The notes under the pieces: generated by a model
What the model was told of the DNA's origin: nothing
What the model saw: the letters and a program-made list of their open reading frames with translations, nothing else
Database searches by the model: none
Position numbers and translations under genes: made by a program
From: Chloroflexota bacterium
Lineage (GTDB): Bacteria > Chloroflexota > UBA6077 > JACCZL01
NCBI GenBank assembly: GCA_013695975.1
Contig: JACCZL010000851.1
Location: forward strand, 1-10,650
Reading direction: 5' to 3'
Length of the DNA: 10,650 bases
Part shown: positions 1-6,166 of the stretch, one piece after another
How positions within the stretch are numbered: the stretch's first letter is position 1
How the letters are laid out: each line of letters opens with the position of its first letter

Positions 1-115
1 CGTAACCAGGAGCCTGGCCTCGGCGGCGCACTGGTCGGTTGCACGTCCCAATCGTACACGCGAAGTGGTCGGCGGATGGCGGCCCCGTGTGACGTCAAGA
101 CGCGAATCGCTCGCG

Positions 116-144
116 TTGACCGAACGCCTGGTCGGTGGTACAGT
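116..144 (+). promoter_or_regulatory. candidate sigma-70-type promoter for the ABC fusion gene
   Basis: TTGACC at 116-121 matches 5 of 6 bases of the -35 consensus. TACAGT at 139-144 matches 4 of 6 of the -10 consensus. The spacer is exactly 17 bp. Transcription would start near 151, just upstream of the ATG at 163, giving a leader of about a dozen bases. This is the main reason for placing the gene start at 163 and not at the in-frame ATG at 76. It is inferred from sequence match only. Confidence 0.45.
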
Positions 145-162
145 CAGCGACGGGGTGGCAGC

Positions 163-3138
163 ATGATTGGTGAGGGCTGGGTGACGCGGGCAACGGGCCC
201 GCTGGTGCTCGCCTACCAAGAGGGCTCATGGGCCCAGGATAATGTCGAGTCGATCGGGGCGCGCTACGAGAAGGCGTTGGCCGATGTTTGTGCCTTCCTC
301 GGGATCGACCCCGCCACCCTCAAGCCGATGAGAGTCTATCTCTGCCAGCGTCTCGACGTGGCAGTGGATGGCCAGGGACGCCAGCCGGGTGAGCGGCTCG
401 ACGTGGAGTCCAGTACCCTCTGGACGGTCGTCACGTCCGAGTCGGCCGGCGCCGATCCAGAGCTCGAGCTGACTCGCCTGGTGCTCTACTCCGCGTTCGC
501 GCCTGGGGTGGCGGAGGCGCGCTTCTGGGAGGATGGTCTGGGCGGCTACCTCGCCGGTAAAGGCGGTTCGGCCTACTTCGCCGAGGCCGAGGCCCGCGCC
601 GAGAAGATGCGCGAGGAGGGGCAGCTCCGCGCGGTCGTCGACGTCGTCCGCCAGCACGCCGAGCGGCGCTCGCCGGCCACGACGACCACGGCCGTCGCCT
701 TCGTCACCTTCCTGATCCAGTGGCGCGGAGTCGAGCGTTACCGACGGTTCCTCCTGAGCGCCAGGTCAGGCGCCCCGGACGCTTTCCAACGCGCGTACGG
801 ACGGCCACTGGCGGGTGCCGACCTGACCTGGGTTCGCCGCATGGAGTTCAGGAGTCAACCGGGCAGCGGCAAGACGCTCGCCGCCATCAAGGGAACCCTC
901 CCTTTTTTCCGCCCCTACACTCCCCAGCTCGTTGGGATCTTCATCACCATCTTACTCGGGCTCGCCTTCGATGTCTTCGTCCCACTCTCGATCCGCTTCT
1001 TAATTGACAACATCCTGGGATTACGGCCGCTAGGATTTCCGGTCCCGTTCATCGGCCCAGCCGGCTATGCGATGACCCGCGATCAGCAGGACAACGTCCT
1101 CTACGGCCTGCTCGGGGTGATGGTGTTCATGTTCCTGCTCAATGCCTTCGCCCGCATTCGCCAGACGGCTCTCGTCGCGAAGGTCAGCGAGGGCGTCAAC
1201 TTCGACCTCAGAATGCGGTTCCTCGACCATCTCCAGCGCCTGCCGATCTCCTACCATGCTCGCACGCCCGTGGCGGATGTGACCCAACGCTTCTTTACCG
1301 ACATCGCCTATGTGCCGGCCGCGCTCGCGATCGGGATGGTCCCATTGGTCTCGAACGGCCTGGCGATGCTGATCTTCGGGACGACCCTGATCTCGCTGAA
1401 CCTGTGGTTGGCGCTCATCGCTCTGGCCGGGTTGCCGGTCTTCGGCTTTGCCTACCGCCAGGGGCGCACCGCGATGCGCGACGCGAGTCGTGAGCGGGCC
1501 CGAAGGGTCCAGGAGATCAATCAGGGCCTGATCGAGACGATGAATGCGCAAAGCTTGCTGAAGACGTGGAACCAGCGGCCGTTTGTCCTGGAGCGCTTCC
1601 GCCAGCGCCTCGAAACCAACCGCGAGCTGAACATTCAGATGATGAAGATGAATCAGGCGTTCGCGCGAGCCAGCGCCCTCATCACCAACGCGGCCCAGGT
1701 CGCGGTGCTCATCGTCGGCGGTCTGGTGGTCATCTATTCGGCCGGGCAGAGCCTGACGGCTGGCGGCTTGATGGCGTTCTACGTGCTGCTCCTGCGTCTC
1801 TATGGCCCGGCTGGGCAATTCGCGAACGCCTTCCAGACGCTGTCGCTGTCGGCGGACGGGCTCGATCGCCTGACCGCCGTCCTCGACCGGAAAGCCGAGT
1901 CCGAGGCGACTAACGCCCAGCCGCTCGGGCCGCTCCAGGAGGCGATCCGCTTCGAGCAGGCCAGCTTCGCCCAGACGAAGGGCAAGTATCTGCTCAAGAA
2001 CCTCGATGTCGAGGTGTTGGCCGGCCAGAAGGTGGCCTTCGTTGGCCCGGCCGGGGCTGGCAAGACCAGCCTGATGCAAGTGCTGCCTCGCCTCGAAGAC
2101 ATCACTGAGGGAACGATCACCTGGGATGGGCTGGACCTGCGGCAAGCGACCCGCGACTCAGTGCGGGCGCAGATCGTGACCCTGACTCAGGACACCTTCA
2201 TCTTGAACATGACGATTTACGAGAACATTCTGGTCGGTCGCTCCGATGCGACGGAGGCGGAGGTCCTCGAGGCTTCGAGGACGGTTGGGCTGCATGACTT
2301 CGTCAACGGCCTGCCCGGCGGGTACGACACGGTGGTCAGCGATCGCGACACCGCCATCAGCACGCCGTATCGCCAGCGGTTGGGCGCGGCGCGGGCGCTC
2401 CTCCGAACGGATGGCTCGGTCCTCCTGATGGACGACGCCCTGGCGGCCATCGAGGCCTCGGAGCAGCGTGAGATCGAACGGGCGCTTCGCGGTCCCGGTG
2501 GTCAGCGTACGCTGATCAGGATTGCCCAGCGCCTCGGCACGATCACCGACGCCGACCAGATCTTCGTCATGGACGGTGGTGAGATCGTCGAGCGAGGCAC
2601 CCACGAAGACTTGCTCGAGCGGGGCCAGCTCTATAGCCAGCTCCTTCGGGACGAGCTCGGCGAGGCGGCCGTGAGCGGAGCGCGCCAGGCCGTCCGCAGG
2701 CTCAGCAAGCTGGCGCCCTTCTCGGCCTTGCCCTCCGAGGTGCTCGAGGCAACGGCCCACCTCCTGCTCTACGCCGAGCGTGGCCCCGGCGACATCATCT
2801 GCCGTCAGGGCAGCGTCGGCGACGAGCTGTATATCATCGGCCGCGGCGAAGTCGACATCGCGGTGACGGACGACGAGGGGCACGAGCGGATCGTGAACCA
2901 CCTTGGCGAGGGCGATTACGTCGGCGAGATCAGCTTCCTCCATCGCACGCCGCGGACCGCCACGGTCCGCGCGCGCAACAACGTCGAGCTCCACATCCTC
3001 AGACGGGTCGACTTCGACGCCCTCCTGGAGCGGCTCGGCGCAGGCACCGTCGCCCAGATGGAGGAGACAGCCCAGGCCCGGATCGAGGATACCCGCCAGA
3101 AGCTCGCGGAGCTCGCTCGGGGTCGTCCCGCGTCATAG
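163..3138 (+). CDS. ABC exporter-type fusion protein: degenerate peptidase-like domain, membrane domain, degenerate ATPase domain, cyclic nucleotide-binding domain
   Basis: This 991-residue protein (from ATG 163) has four parts. Residues 1-225 are soluble, with no signal peptide, and resemble a gluzincin (MA-clan) peptidase: the helix that should hold HExxH reads LELTRLVLYS, followed by FWEDGLGGYLAG like the family's W-EGLA-Y segment, so both zinc histidines are missing. Residues 245-565 form an ABC exporter membrane domain with about six hydrophobic segments (near 256-277, 312-330, 389-410, 414-431, 507-528, 536-557). Residues 595-830 are the ATPase domain. Walker A GPAGAGKT (628-635) and the Q-loop are intact, but the signature reads ISTPY (732-736), Walker B ends MDD (Asp758 for the catalytic Glu), the D-loop is AAIE, and the H-loop His is Gln789. 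Residues 845-955 are a cyclic nucleotide-binding fold keeping Glu922 and Arg931 of the phosphate cassette. Substrate and activity are unknown. The in-frame ATG at 76 and GTG at 181 are alternative starts. Confidence 0.85.
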   Translation: MIGEGWVTRATGPLVLAYQEGSWAQDNVESIGARYEKALADVCAFLGIDPATLKPMRVYLCQRLDVAVDGQGRQPGERLDVESSTLWTVVTSESAGADPELELTRLVLYSAFAPGVAEARFWEDGLGGYLAGKGGSAYFAEAEARAEKMREEGQLRAVVDVVRQHAERRSPATTTTAVAFVTFLIQWRGVERYRRFLLSARSGAPDAFQRAYGRPLAGADLTWVRRMEFRSQPGSGKTLAAIKGTLPFFRPYTPQLVGIFITILLGLAFDVFVPLSIRFLIDNILGLRPLGFPVPFIGPAGYAMTRDQQDNVLYGLLGVMVFMFLLNAFARIRQTALVAKVSEGVNFDLRMRFLDHLQRLPISYHARTPVADVTQRFFTDIAYVPAALAIGMVPLVSNGLAMLIFGTTLISLNLWLALIALAGLPVFGFAYRQGRTAMRDASRERARRVQEINQGLIETMNAQSLLKTWNQRPFVLERFRQRLETNRELNIQMMKMNQAFARASALITNAAQVAVLIVGGLVVIYSAGQSLTAGGLMAFYVLLLRLYGPAGQFANAFQTLSLSADGLDRLTAVLDRKAESEATNAQPLGPLQEAIRFEQASFAQTKGKYLLKNLDVEVLAGQKVAFVGPAGAGKTSLMQVLPRLEDITEGTITWDGLDLRQATRDSVRAQIVTLTQDTFILNMTIYENILVGRSDATEAEVLEASRTVGLHDFVNGLPGGYDTVVSDRDTAISTPYRQRLGAARALLRTDGSVLLMDDALAAIEASEQREIERALRGPGGQRTLIRIAQRLGTITDADQIFVMDGGEIVERGTHEDLLERGQLYSQLLRDELGEAAVSGARQAVRRLSKLAPFSALPSEVLEATAHLLLYAERGPGDIICRQGSVGDELYIIGRGEVDIAVTDDEGHERIVNHLGEGDYVGEISFLHRTPRTATVRARNNVELHILRRVDFDALLERLGAGTVAQMEETAQARIEDTRQKLAELARGRPAS

Positions 3139-3172
3139 GCTATGCGCCGCCCCTGTGGGTGGCGTACGACTT

Positions 3173-3199
3173 GGAATACGCGGGCACCATCGGCGTGTT
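3173..3199 (+). promoter_or_regulatory. candidate SigR/SigH-type autoregulatory promoter
   Basis: GGAAT at 3173-3177 (followed by A, so GGAATA) and GTT at 3197-3199 (followed by G) are 19 bp apart. They lie 56-82 bp upstream of the sigma gene. Actinobacterial SigR and mycobacterial SigH recognise GGAA(T/Y) and GTT boxes about 18 bp apart and transcribe their own operon. No comparable housekeeping promoter is evident in the 116-bp gap. The spacing is about 1 bp longer than the textbook value, and a match this short can arise by chance. Confidence 0.45.
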
Positions 3200-3254
3200 G
3201 CAGTTGGTAGCGTGCCAGCGCGCAAGTGCCGGGCACGGGTAGGGGCGAGTGCAG

Positions 3255-3905
3255 ATGCTGTCCGTGGCGCCGATCGGTTGGTATAGTTGGGCCTCAAACC
3301 CGTACCGTGAGGCCGACTTGGCCACCCTGACCGCCACCCAGCAGACCGTCTTCGAGCAGGAGGCGATGCAGCACCTCGATGCGCTGTATCGCACCGCGCT
3401 TCGCATGACCCGCAACCCGCAGGACGCCGAGGACCTGGTCCAGGAGACGTATCTGCGGGCGTATCGCTTCTTCGACAAGTTTCAGCCGGGCACCAACCTG
3501 CGGGCCTGGCTGTTCAAGATCCTGACCAACTCGTACATCAACCGCTATCGCAAGCAGGTCAGCGAGCCGCGGCTGGATTCGTTGGACGGCGCGGAGGAGT
3601 TCGCCCTCTACAACCACATGGACGCCGAGGCGGCCATGCAAGGCGGGACCGTCGAAGCCGAAGTCCTCGACCACTTCGCCGAGGAGGACATCAAGGCGGC
3701 GATCGAGGCGCTGCCACCCCAGTTCAGAATGGCGGTCCTGCTCGCGGACGTCGAGGGTTTCTCATACAACCAGATCGCCGAGATCACGGGTGTGAAGAAG
3801 GGGACGGTGATGTCGCGGCTCTTTCGAGGACGACGGTTGCTCCAGCGGGCGCTCCTCGAACAGGCCAGGGCGGCCGGGTTTGCAGGGGGGACGCGGGCAT
3901 CATGA
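3255..3905 (+). CDS. ECF-type RNA polymerase sigma factor, SigR/SigH-like
   Basis: A group 4 sigma factor of 216 residues that should direct RNA polymerase to a stress regulon. Region 2 covers about residues 40-102, with LYRTALRMTRNPQDAEDLVQ and the -10-recognition segment containing GTNLRAWLFKILTNSYINRY. Region 4 covers about 145-201, with the helix-turn-helix FSYNQIAEITGVKKGTVMSR for -35 binding. Both regions read like the SigR/SigH branch of actinobacteria. The start is ATG 3255, with AGGGG at 3241-3245 nine bases upstream; GTG 3249 is too close to that site. Homology only begins near residue 33, so TTG 3318, preceded by GTGAGG, is a possible shorter start. The stop overlaps the next gene's ATG (ATGA), typical of a sigma factor translated together with its own anti-sigma factor. 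A GGAAT/GTT element upstream suggests self-activation. Confidence 0.9.
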   Translation: MLSVAPIGWYSWASNPYREADLATLTATQQTVFEQEAMQHLDALYRTALRMTRNPQDAEDLVQETYLRAYRFFDKFQPGTNLRAWLFKILTNSYINRYRKQVSEPRLDSLDGAEEFALYNHMDAEAAMQGGTVEAEVLDHFAEEDIKAAIEALPPQFRMAVLLADVEGFSYNQIAEITGVKKGTVMSRLFRGRRLLQRALLEQARAAGFAGGTRAS

Positions 3906-4153
3906 CGCTTGAGCCACAACCGTATGGCCGATGTCGGGAGACGATCGTCAAACTGCAGACGTTCCTGGACCGTGAGCTCTCCCAGGATGAGGTCGTAACG
4001 GTGCGCTACCATCTCGAGCAATGCCCGCCCTGCGAGCACCTGTTCCGCTTCGAGGATCACTGGCGCCGACTCATCAAGGTGCGCGCCTGCACCGAGAACG
4101 CGCCGGCAACGCTGCGCGAACAGATCCTGGCGAAGATGCGAGCGAAGACGTAG
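3902..4153 (+). CDS. RsrA-like zinc-binding redox anti-sigma factor
   Basis: A small soluble protein of 83 residues with no membrane segment, expected to bind and silence the sigma factor encoded just upstream. The zinc anti-sigma signature is HLEQCPPC, giving His37-x3-Cys41-x2-Cys44, and there is a further cysteine at position 11. These four positions coincide in number with Cys11, His37, Cys41 and Cys44 of Streptomyces RsrA, where oxidation forms a Cys11-Cys44 disulfide, releases zinc and frees SigR. The C-terminal part (RRLIKVRACTENAPATLREQ) also follows RsrA, with one cysteine at 63 where RsrA has two adjacent ones. The N-terminal Cys3 and His7 of RsrA are absent. The gene overlaps the sigma gene by 4 bp, and its stop codon lies inside a 34-bp palindrome. 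The redox role is inferred from family resemblance. Confidence 0.85.
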   Translation: MTLEPQPYGRCRETIVKLQTFLDRELSQDEVVTVRYHLEQCPPCEHLFRFEDHWRRLIKVRACTENAPATLREQILAKMRAKT

Positions 4154-4180
4154 GGGCGGTTCGCGAACCGCCCCTACGTC
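4147..4180. repeat. perfect 34-bp palindrome at the sigma operon/dapA convergent junction
   Basis: The 17-base half 4147-4163 is the exact reverse complement of 4164-4180. The visible core is GTAGGGGCGG, then TTCGCGAA, then CCGCCCCTAC. It contains the TAG stop (4151-4153) of the anti-sigma gene and lies 19 bp from the dapA stop on the other strand. As RNA it would fold into a very stable hairpin from either strand, so it may end or protect both convergent transcripts. No T-tract follows on either side, so a standard intrinsic terminator is not supported. Its ends resemble the elements at 8286-8357 and 10460-10515. Confidence 0.85.
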
Positions 4181-4198
4181 GGCGGGGGCGGCCGGTGC

Positions 4199-5101
4199 TC
4201 AGGCCGGCGTCGCGATCCGCAGGTCGATAGTCGCGCGTTGGAGCTCGGCGTCGACCGTCGCTGCGCTTTTCTCGTCGCACTCGACGAGCGGCAGACGGGG
4301 CCGCCCGACTGGGAAGCCGACCCGACCGAGGGCGTACTTCAGCGGGATCGGGTTCGTCGTGACGAAGAGGCTGTTGAAGAACGGCCGCAGACGCCGATGG
4401 ACGCTGGCGGCCTGGTCGGGTCGCCCCTCCAGGTGGTGCCGGATCATCTCCTGGATCTGTTGGCCGACGAGGTGCGAGGCCACGCTAATGATCCCGTAGC
4501 CGCCGAGCGCCAGGATCGGCAGGGTCGCGATGTCGTCGCCGCTCCAGACCCTGAAACCGGGCCGGCTCTCCTCGATGATCGTCGCCACCGCGTCGAAGTT
4601 GCCGCTGGCCTCCTTGACGCCGACGATGTTGTCGATCGCGCTCAGACGGATCGTCGTCTCGGGCAGCATGTTGGTGACCGTGCGGGACGGGACGTTGTAC
4701 AGGATCATCGGCAGGTCCACCGCCTCCGCGATCGTCCGGAAATGGGCGTAGAGGCCATCCTGAGGTGGCTTGTTGTAGTAGGGCACCGTCCCAAGGATCC
4801 CGTCGACGCCCTCACGCGCCGCCTCGCGGCTCAGCTCGATGCTTTCCGCCGTGTTGTAGTTGCACGTTCCCGCGACGATCGTCCCGCGCCGCCCAATCGC
4901 CGAGCGGACCTCGCGGAAGAGTCGCAGCTTCTCGTCGGAGCTCAGCGTGGGGGACTCGCCGGTCGTGCCGGCCAACACCAGTCCATCTGAGCCGGAGTCG
5001 AGCAACGCTGTCGCGAGCTCCTTGGCCCGCTCGTAGTCGACCGCCCCGCTGTCGTCGAACGGGGTCACCATCGCCGTCAGTACACGCCCAAACTCGGTCA
5101 T
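4199..5101 (-). CDS. dapA: 4-hydroxy-tetrahydrodipicolinate synthase
   Basis: DapA condenses pyruvate with aspartate semialdehyde, the first step committed to diaminopimelate and lysine; it is a cytoplasmic aldolase-type TIM barrel. The 300-residue product has the usual family length. Visible signatures are LAGTTGESPTLS (residues 43-54, with the Thr46-Thr47 pair), the YYNKPPQ loop near 108-114, YNVPSR with Tyr135 and Arg140, and the Schiff-base lysine Lys163 in GVKEASGN. A GGYGIISVASH segment follows near residue 200. The start MTEFGRVLTAM at 5101 is set by homology and by GGGAGG about six bases upstream; the frame stays open to 5248 but that extension is low-complexity. It is the last gene of dapB-asd-dapA, 46 bp after asd. 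A 7-bp hairpin spanning the asd stop (5143-5162), followed on this strand by CTTTTC, could weakly attenuate it. Confidence 0.96.
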   Translation of the reverse strand: MTEFGRVLTAMVTPFDDSGAVDYERAKELATALLDSGSDGLVLAGTTGESPTLSSDEKLRLFREVRSAIGRRGTIVAGTCNYNTAESIELSREAAREGVDGILGTVPYYNKPPQDGLYAHFRTIAEAVDLPMILYNVPSRTVTNMLPETTIRLSAIDNIVGVKEASGNFDAVATIIEESRPGFRVWSGDDIATLPILALGGYGIISVASHLVGQQIQEMIRHHLEGRPDQAASVHRRLRPFFNSLFVTTNPIPLKYALGRVGFPVGRPRLPLVECDEKSAATVDAELQRATIDLRIATPA

Positions 5102-5142
5102 AGCACGCCTCCCAGTAGGCTTAGGGTACCGAGAAAAGCGCC

Positions 5143-5162
5143 ACCGGTCAACGTCGACCGGT
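5143..5162 (-). repeat. inverted repeat at the asd stop codon, possible weak attenuator
   Basis: ACCGGTC (5143-5149) and GACCGGT (5156-5162) form a perfect 7-bp stem around a 6-base loop. The asd stop codon (5148-5150) lies in it. On the minus strand the stem is followed a few bases later by CTTTTC, so the element loosely resembles an intrinsic terminator between asd and dapA. The T-run is short and dapA continues the same pathway, so full termination is unlikely; an effect on relative expression is only a suggestion. Confidence 0.3.
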
Positions 5163-6161
5163 CCCGAAGACGAGCTCCGCGATCTGCACCGCGTTGAGCG
5201 CGGCCCCCTTGCGGACGTTGTCCGCCACGATCCAGAGGGCGATCCCACCCGGCCGGGAGCTGTCCGCGCGAATCCTCCCTACGTAAACCGGATCGCGTCC
5301 AGCCGCCAGGGCCGGCTGCGGGTAGAGTCCATTCCGCGGATCGTCGACGACGACGACGCCGGGCGCCGCCTCGAGCAGGCGGCGGGCGTCGCGTGGGTCC
5401 ATCGGCTGGTCGAACTCGAGGTGGACCGCTTCGGAGTGGCCGATCGGCACGGGCACGCGCACGCAGGTTGCCGACAGGCACAGATCGGAGAGATGCATGA
5501 TTTTGCGCGTCTCGGCCAGCATCTTCCACTCTTCGTTGCTATACCCATCGTCGCGGAAGCTGTCGACGGCTGGAAAGAGGTTGAAGGCCAGCGAGTGGGG
5601 GTGGGCTCGCGGTTCGGGACTGTGGCCGGCCAGGGTTTCGCGAGTGTGCTCGATCAGCTCGTCCATGGCTGCCTTTCCGGCGCCGGACGCAGCCTGGTAG
5701 GTATCGACCACCACGCGCCGCAGACCGTTGGCTCGATGGAGCGGAGCTAGCACGACCACCATCTGGGCGGTCGAGCAGTTTGGTCCCGCGATGATCCCGC
5801 GATGATGACGGACATCCTCAGGATTGACCTCGGGGACGACCAGGGGTACGTCGTCGGCCAATCGGAACGCCGAGCTGTCGTCGATGACGAGCGTACCGGC
5901 GGCGGCCAGCTTGGGGGCGTACTCGCGCGCCAACTCGGTCGACACCGACAAGAACGCCACGTCGAGGCCGCGGGCGGCCTCCACGGTGAACTCCTCCACG
6001 GGTAGCTGGTCGCCGTGGAATGGGAGCTGGCGCCCGACCGACCGCTGGGACGCAAACAGTCGCAGTCTGTCGATTTCGAGCCGCGACTGCTCCAGAATCG
6101 ACAGATACTCACGCCCGACCATGCCGGTCGCGCCCACCACGCCAATCTTCAAGCCGGACAT
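5148..6161 (-). CDS. asd: aspartate-semialdehyde dehydrogenase
   Basis: Asd reduces aspartyl-4-phosphate with NADPH to aspartate semialdehyde, the branch-point intermediate for lysine/diaminopimelate, threonine and methionine, in the cytoplasm. The 337-residue product matches the usual family length. Near the N-terminus is the nucleotide-binding loop GATGMVG (residues 10-16). The catalytic cysteine is Cys129 in AGPNCST, TYQAASGAGKAAMDEL (154-169) is a family signature, and RVPVPIGHSE carries substrate-binding Arg235 and the acid/base His242. The C-terminal IVADNVRKGAALNAVQIAE is also typical. The ATG at 6161 lies 5 bp after the dapB stop, with only a weak GGA upstream, suggesting that translation is coupled to dapB. 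The downstream gene dapA uses its product directly. Confidence 0.97.
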   Translation of the reverse strand: MSGLKIGVVGATGMVGREYLSILEQSRLEIDRLRLFASQRSVGRQLPFHGDQLPVEEFTVEAARGLDVAFLSVSTELAREYAPKLAAAGTLVIDDSSAFRLADDVPLVVPEVNPEDVRHHRGIIAGPNCSTAQMVVVLAPLHRANGLRRVVVDTYQAASGAGKAAMDELIEHTRETLAGHSPEPRAHPHSLAFNLFPAVDSFRDDGYSNEEWKMLAETRKIMHLSDLCLSATCVRVPVPIGHSEAVHLEFDQPMDPRDARRLLEAAPGVVVVDDPRNGLYPQPALAAGRDPVYVGRIRADSSRPGGIALWIVADNVRKGAALNAVQIAELVFGTGRR

Positions 6162-6166
6162 GGGTC

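Noticed and set aside
6..17. CCAGG-AG-CCTGG palindrome at the left edge as a terminator of an upstream gene
   Set aside because: The stem is only 5 bp with a 2-base loop and no T-tract, and no upstream gene end can be seen in the first 75 bases.
1030..2994. Long minus-strand open frames opposite the ABC fusion gene
   Set aside because: They mirror the codon pattern of the plus-strand gene, have no family motifs, and no ribosome site or promoter was seen.
4147..4180. Bidirectional intrinsic terminator at the convergent junction
   Set aside because: The stem is excellent, but no T-tract follows on either strand, so it is listed as a palindrome, not as a terminator.
4238..4990. A 250-codon plus-strand open frame opposite dapA
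   Set aside because: dapA on the other strand has all its catalytic motifs; this frame has skewed Arg/Asp/Val composition and no recognisable domain.
5102..5248. N-terminal extension of dapA to 5248
   Set aside because: The extra 49 residues are Arg/Ser-rich, overlap the end of asd and lack any DapA resemblance, while the start at 5101 has a good ribosome site.
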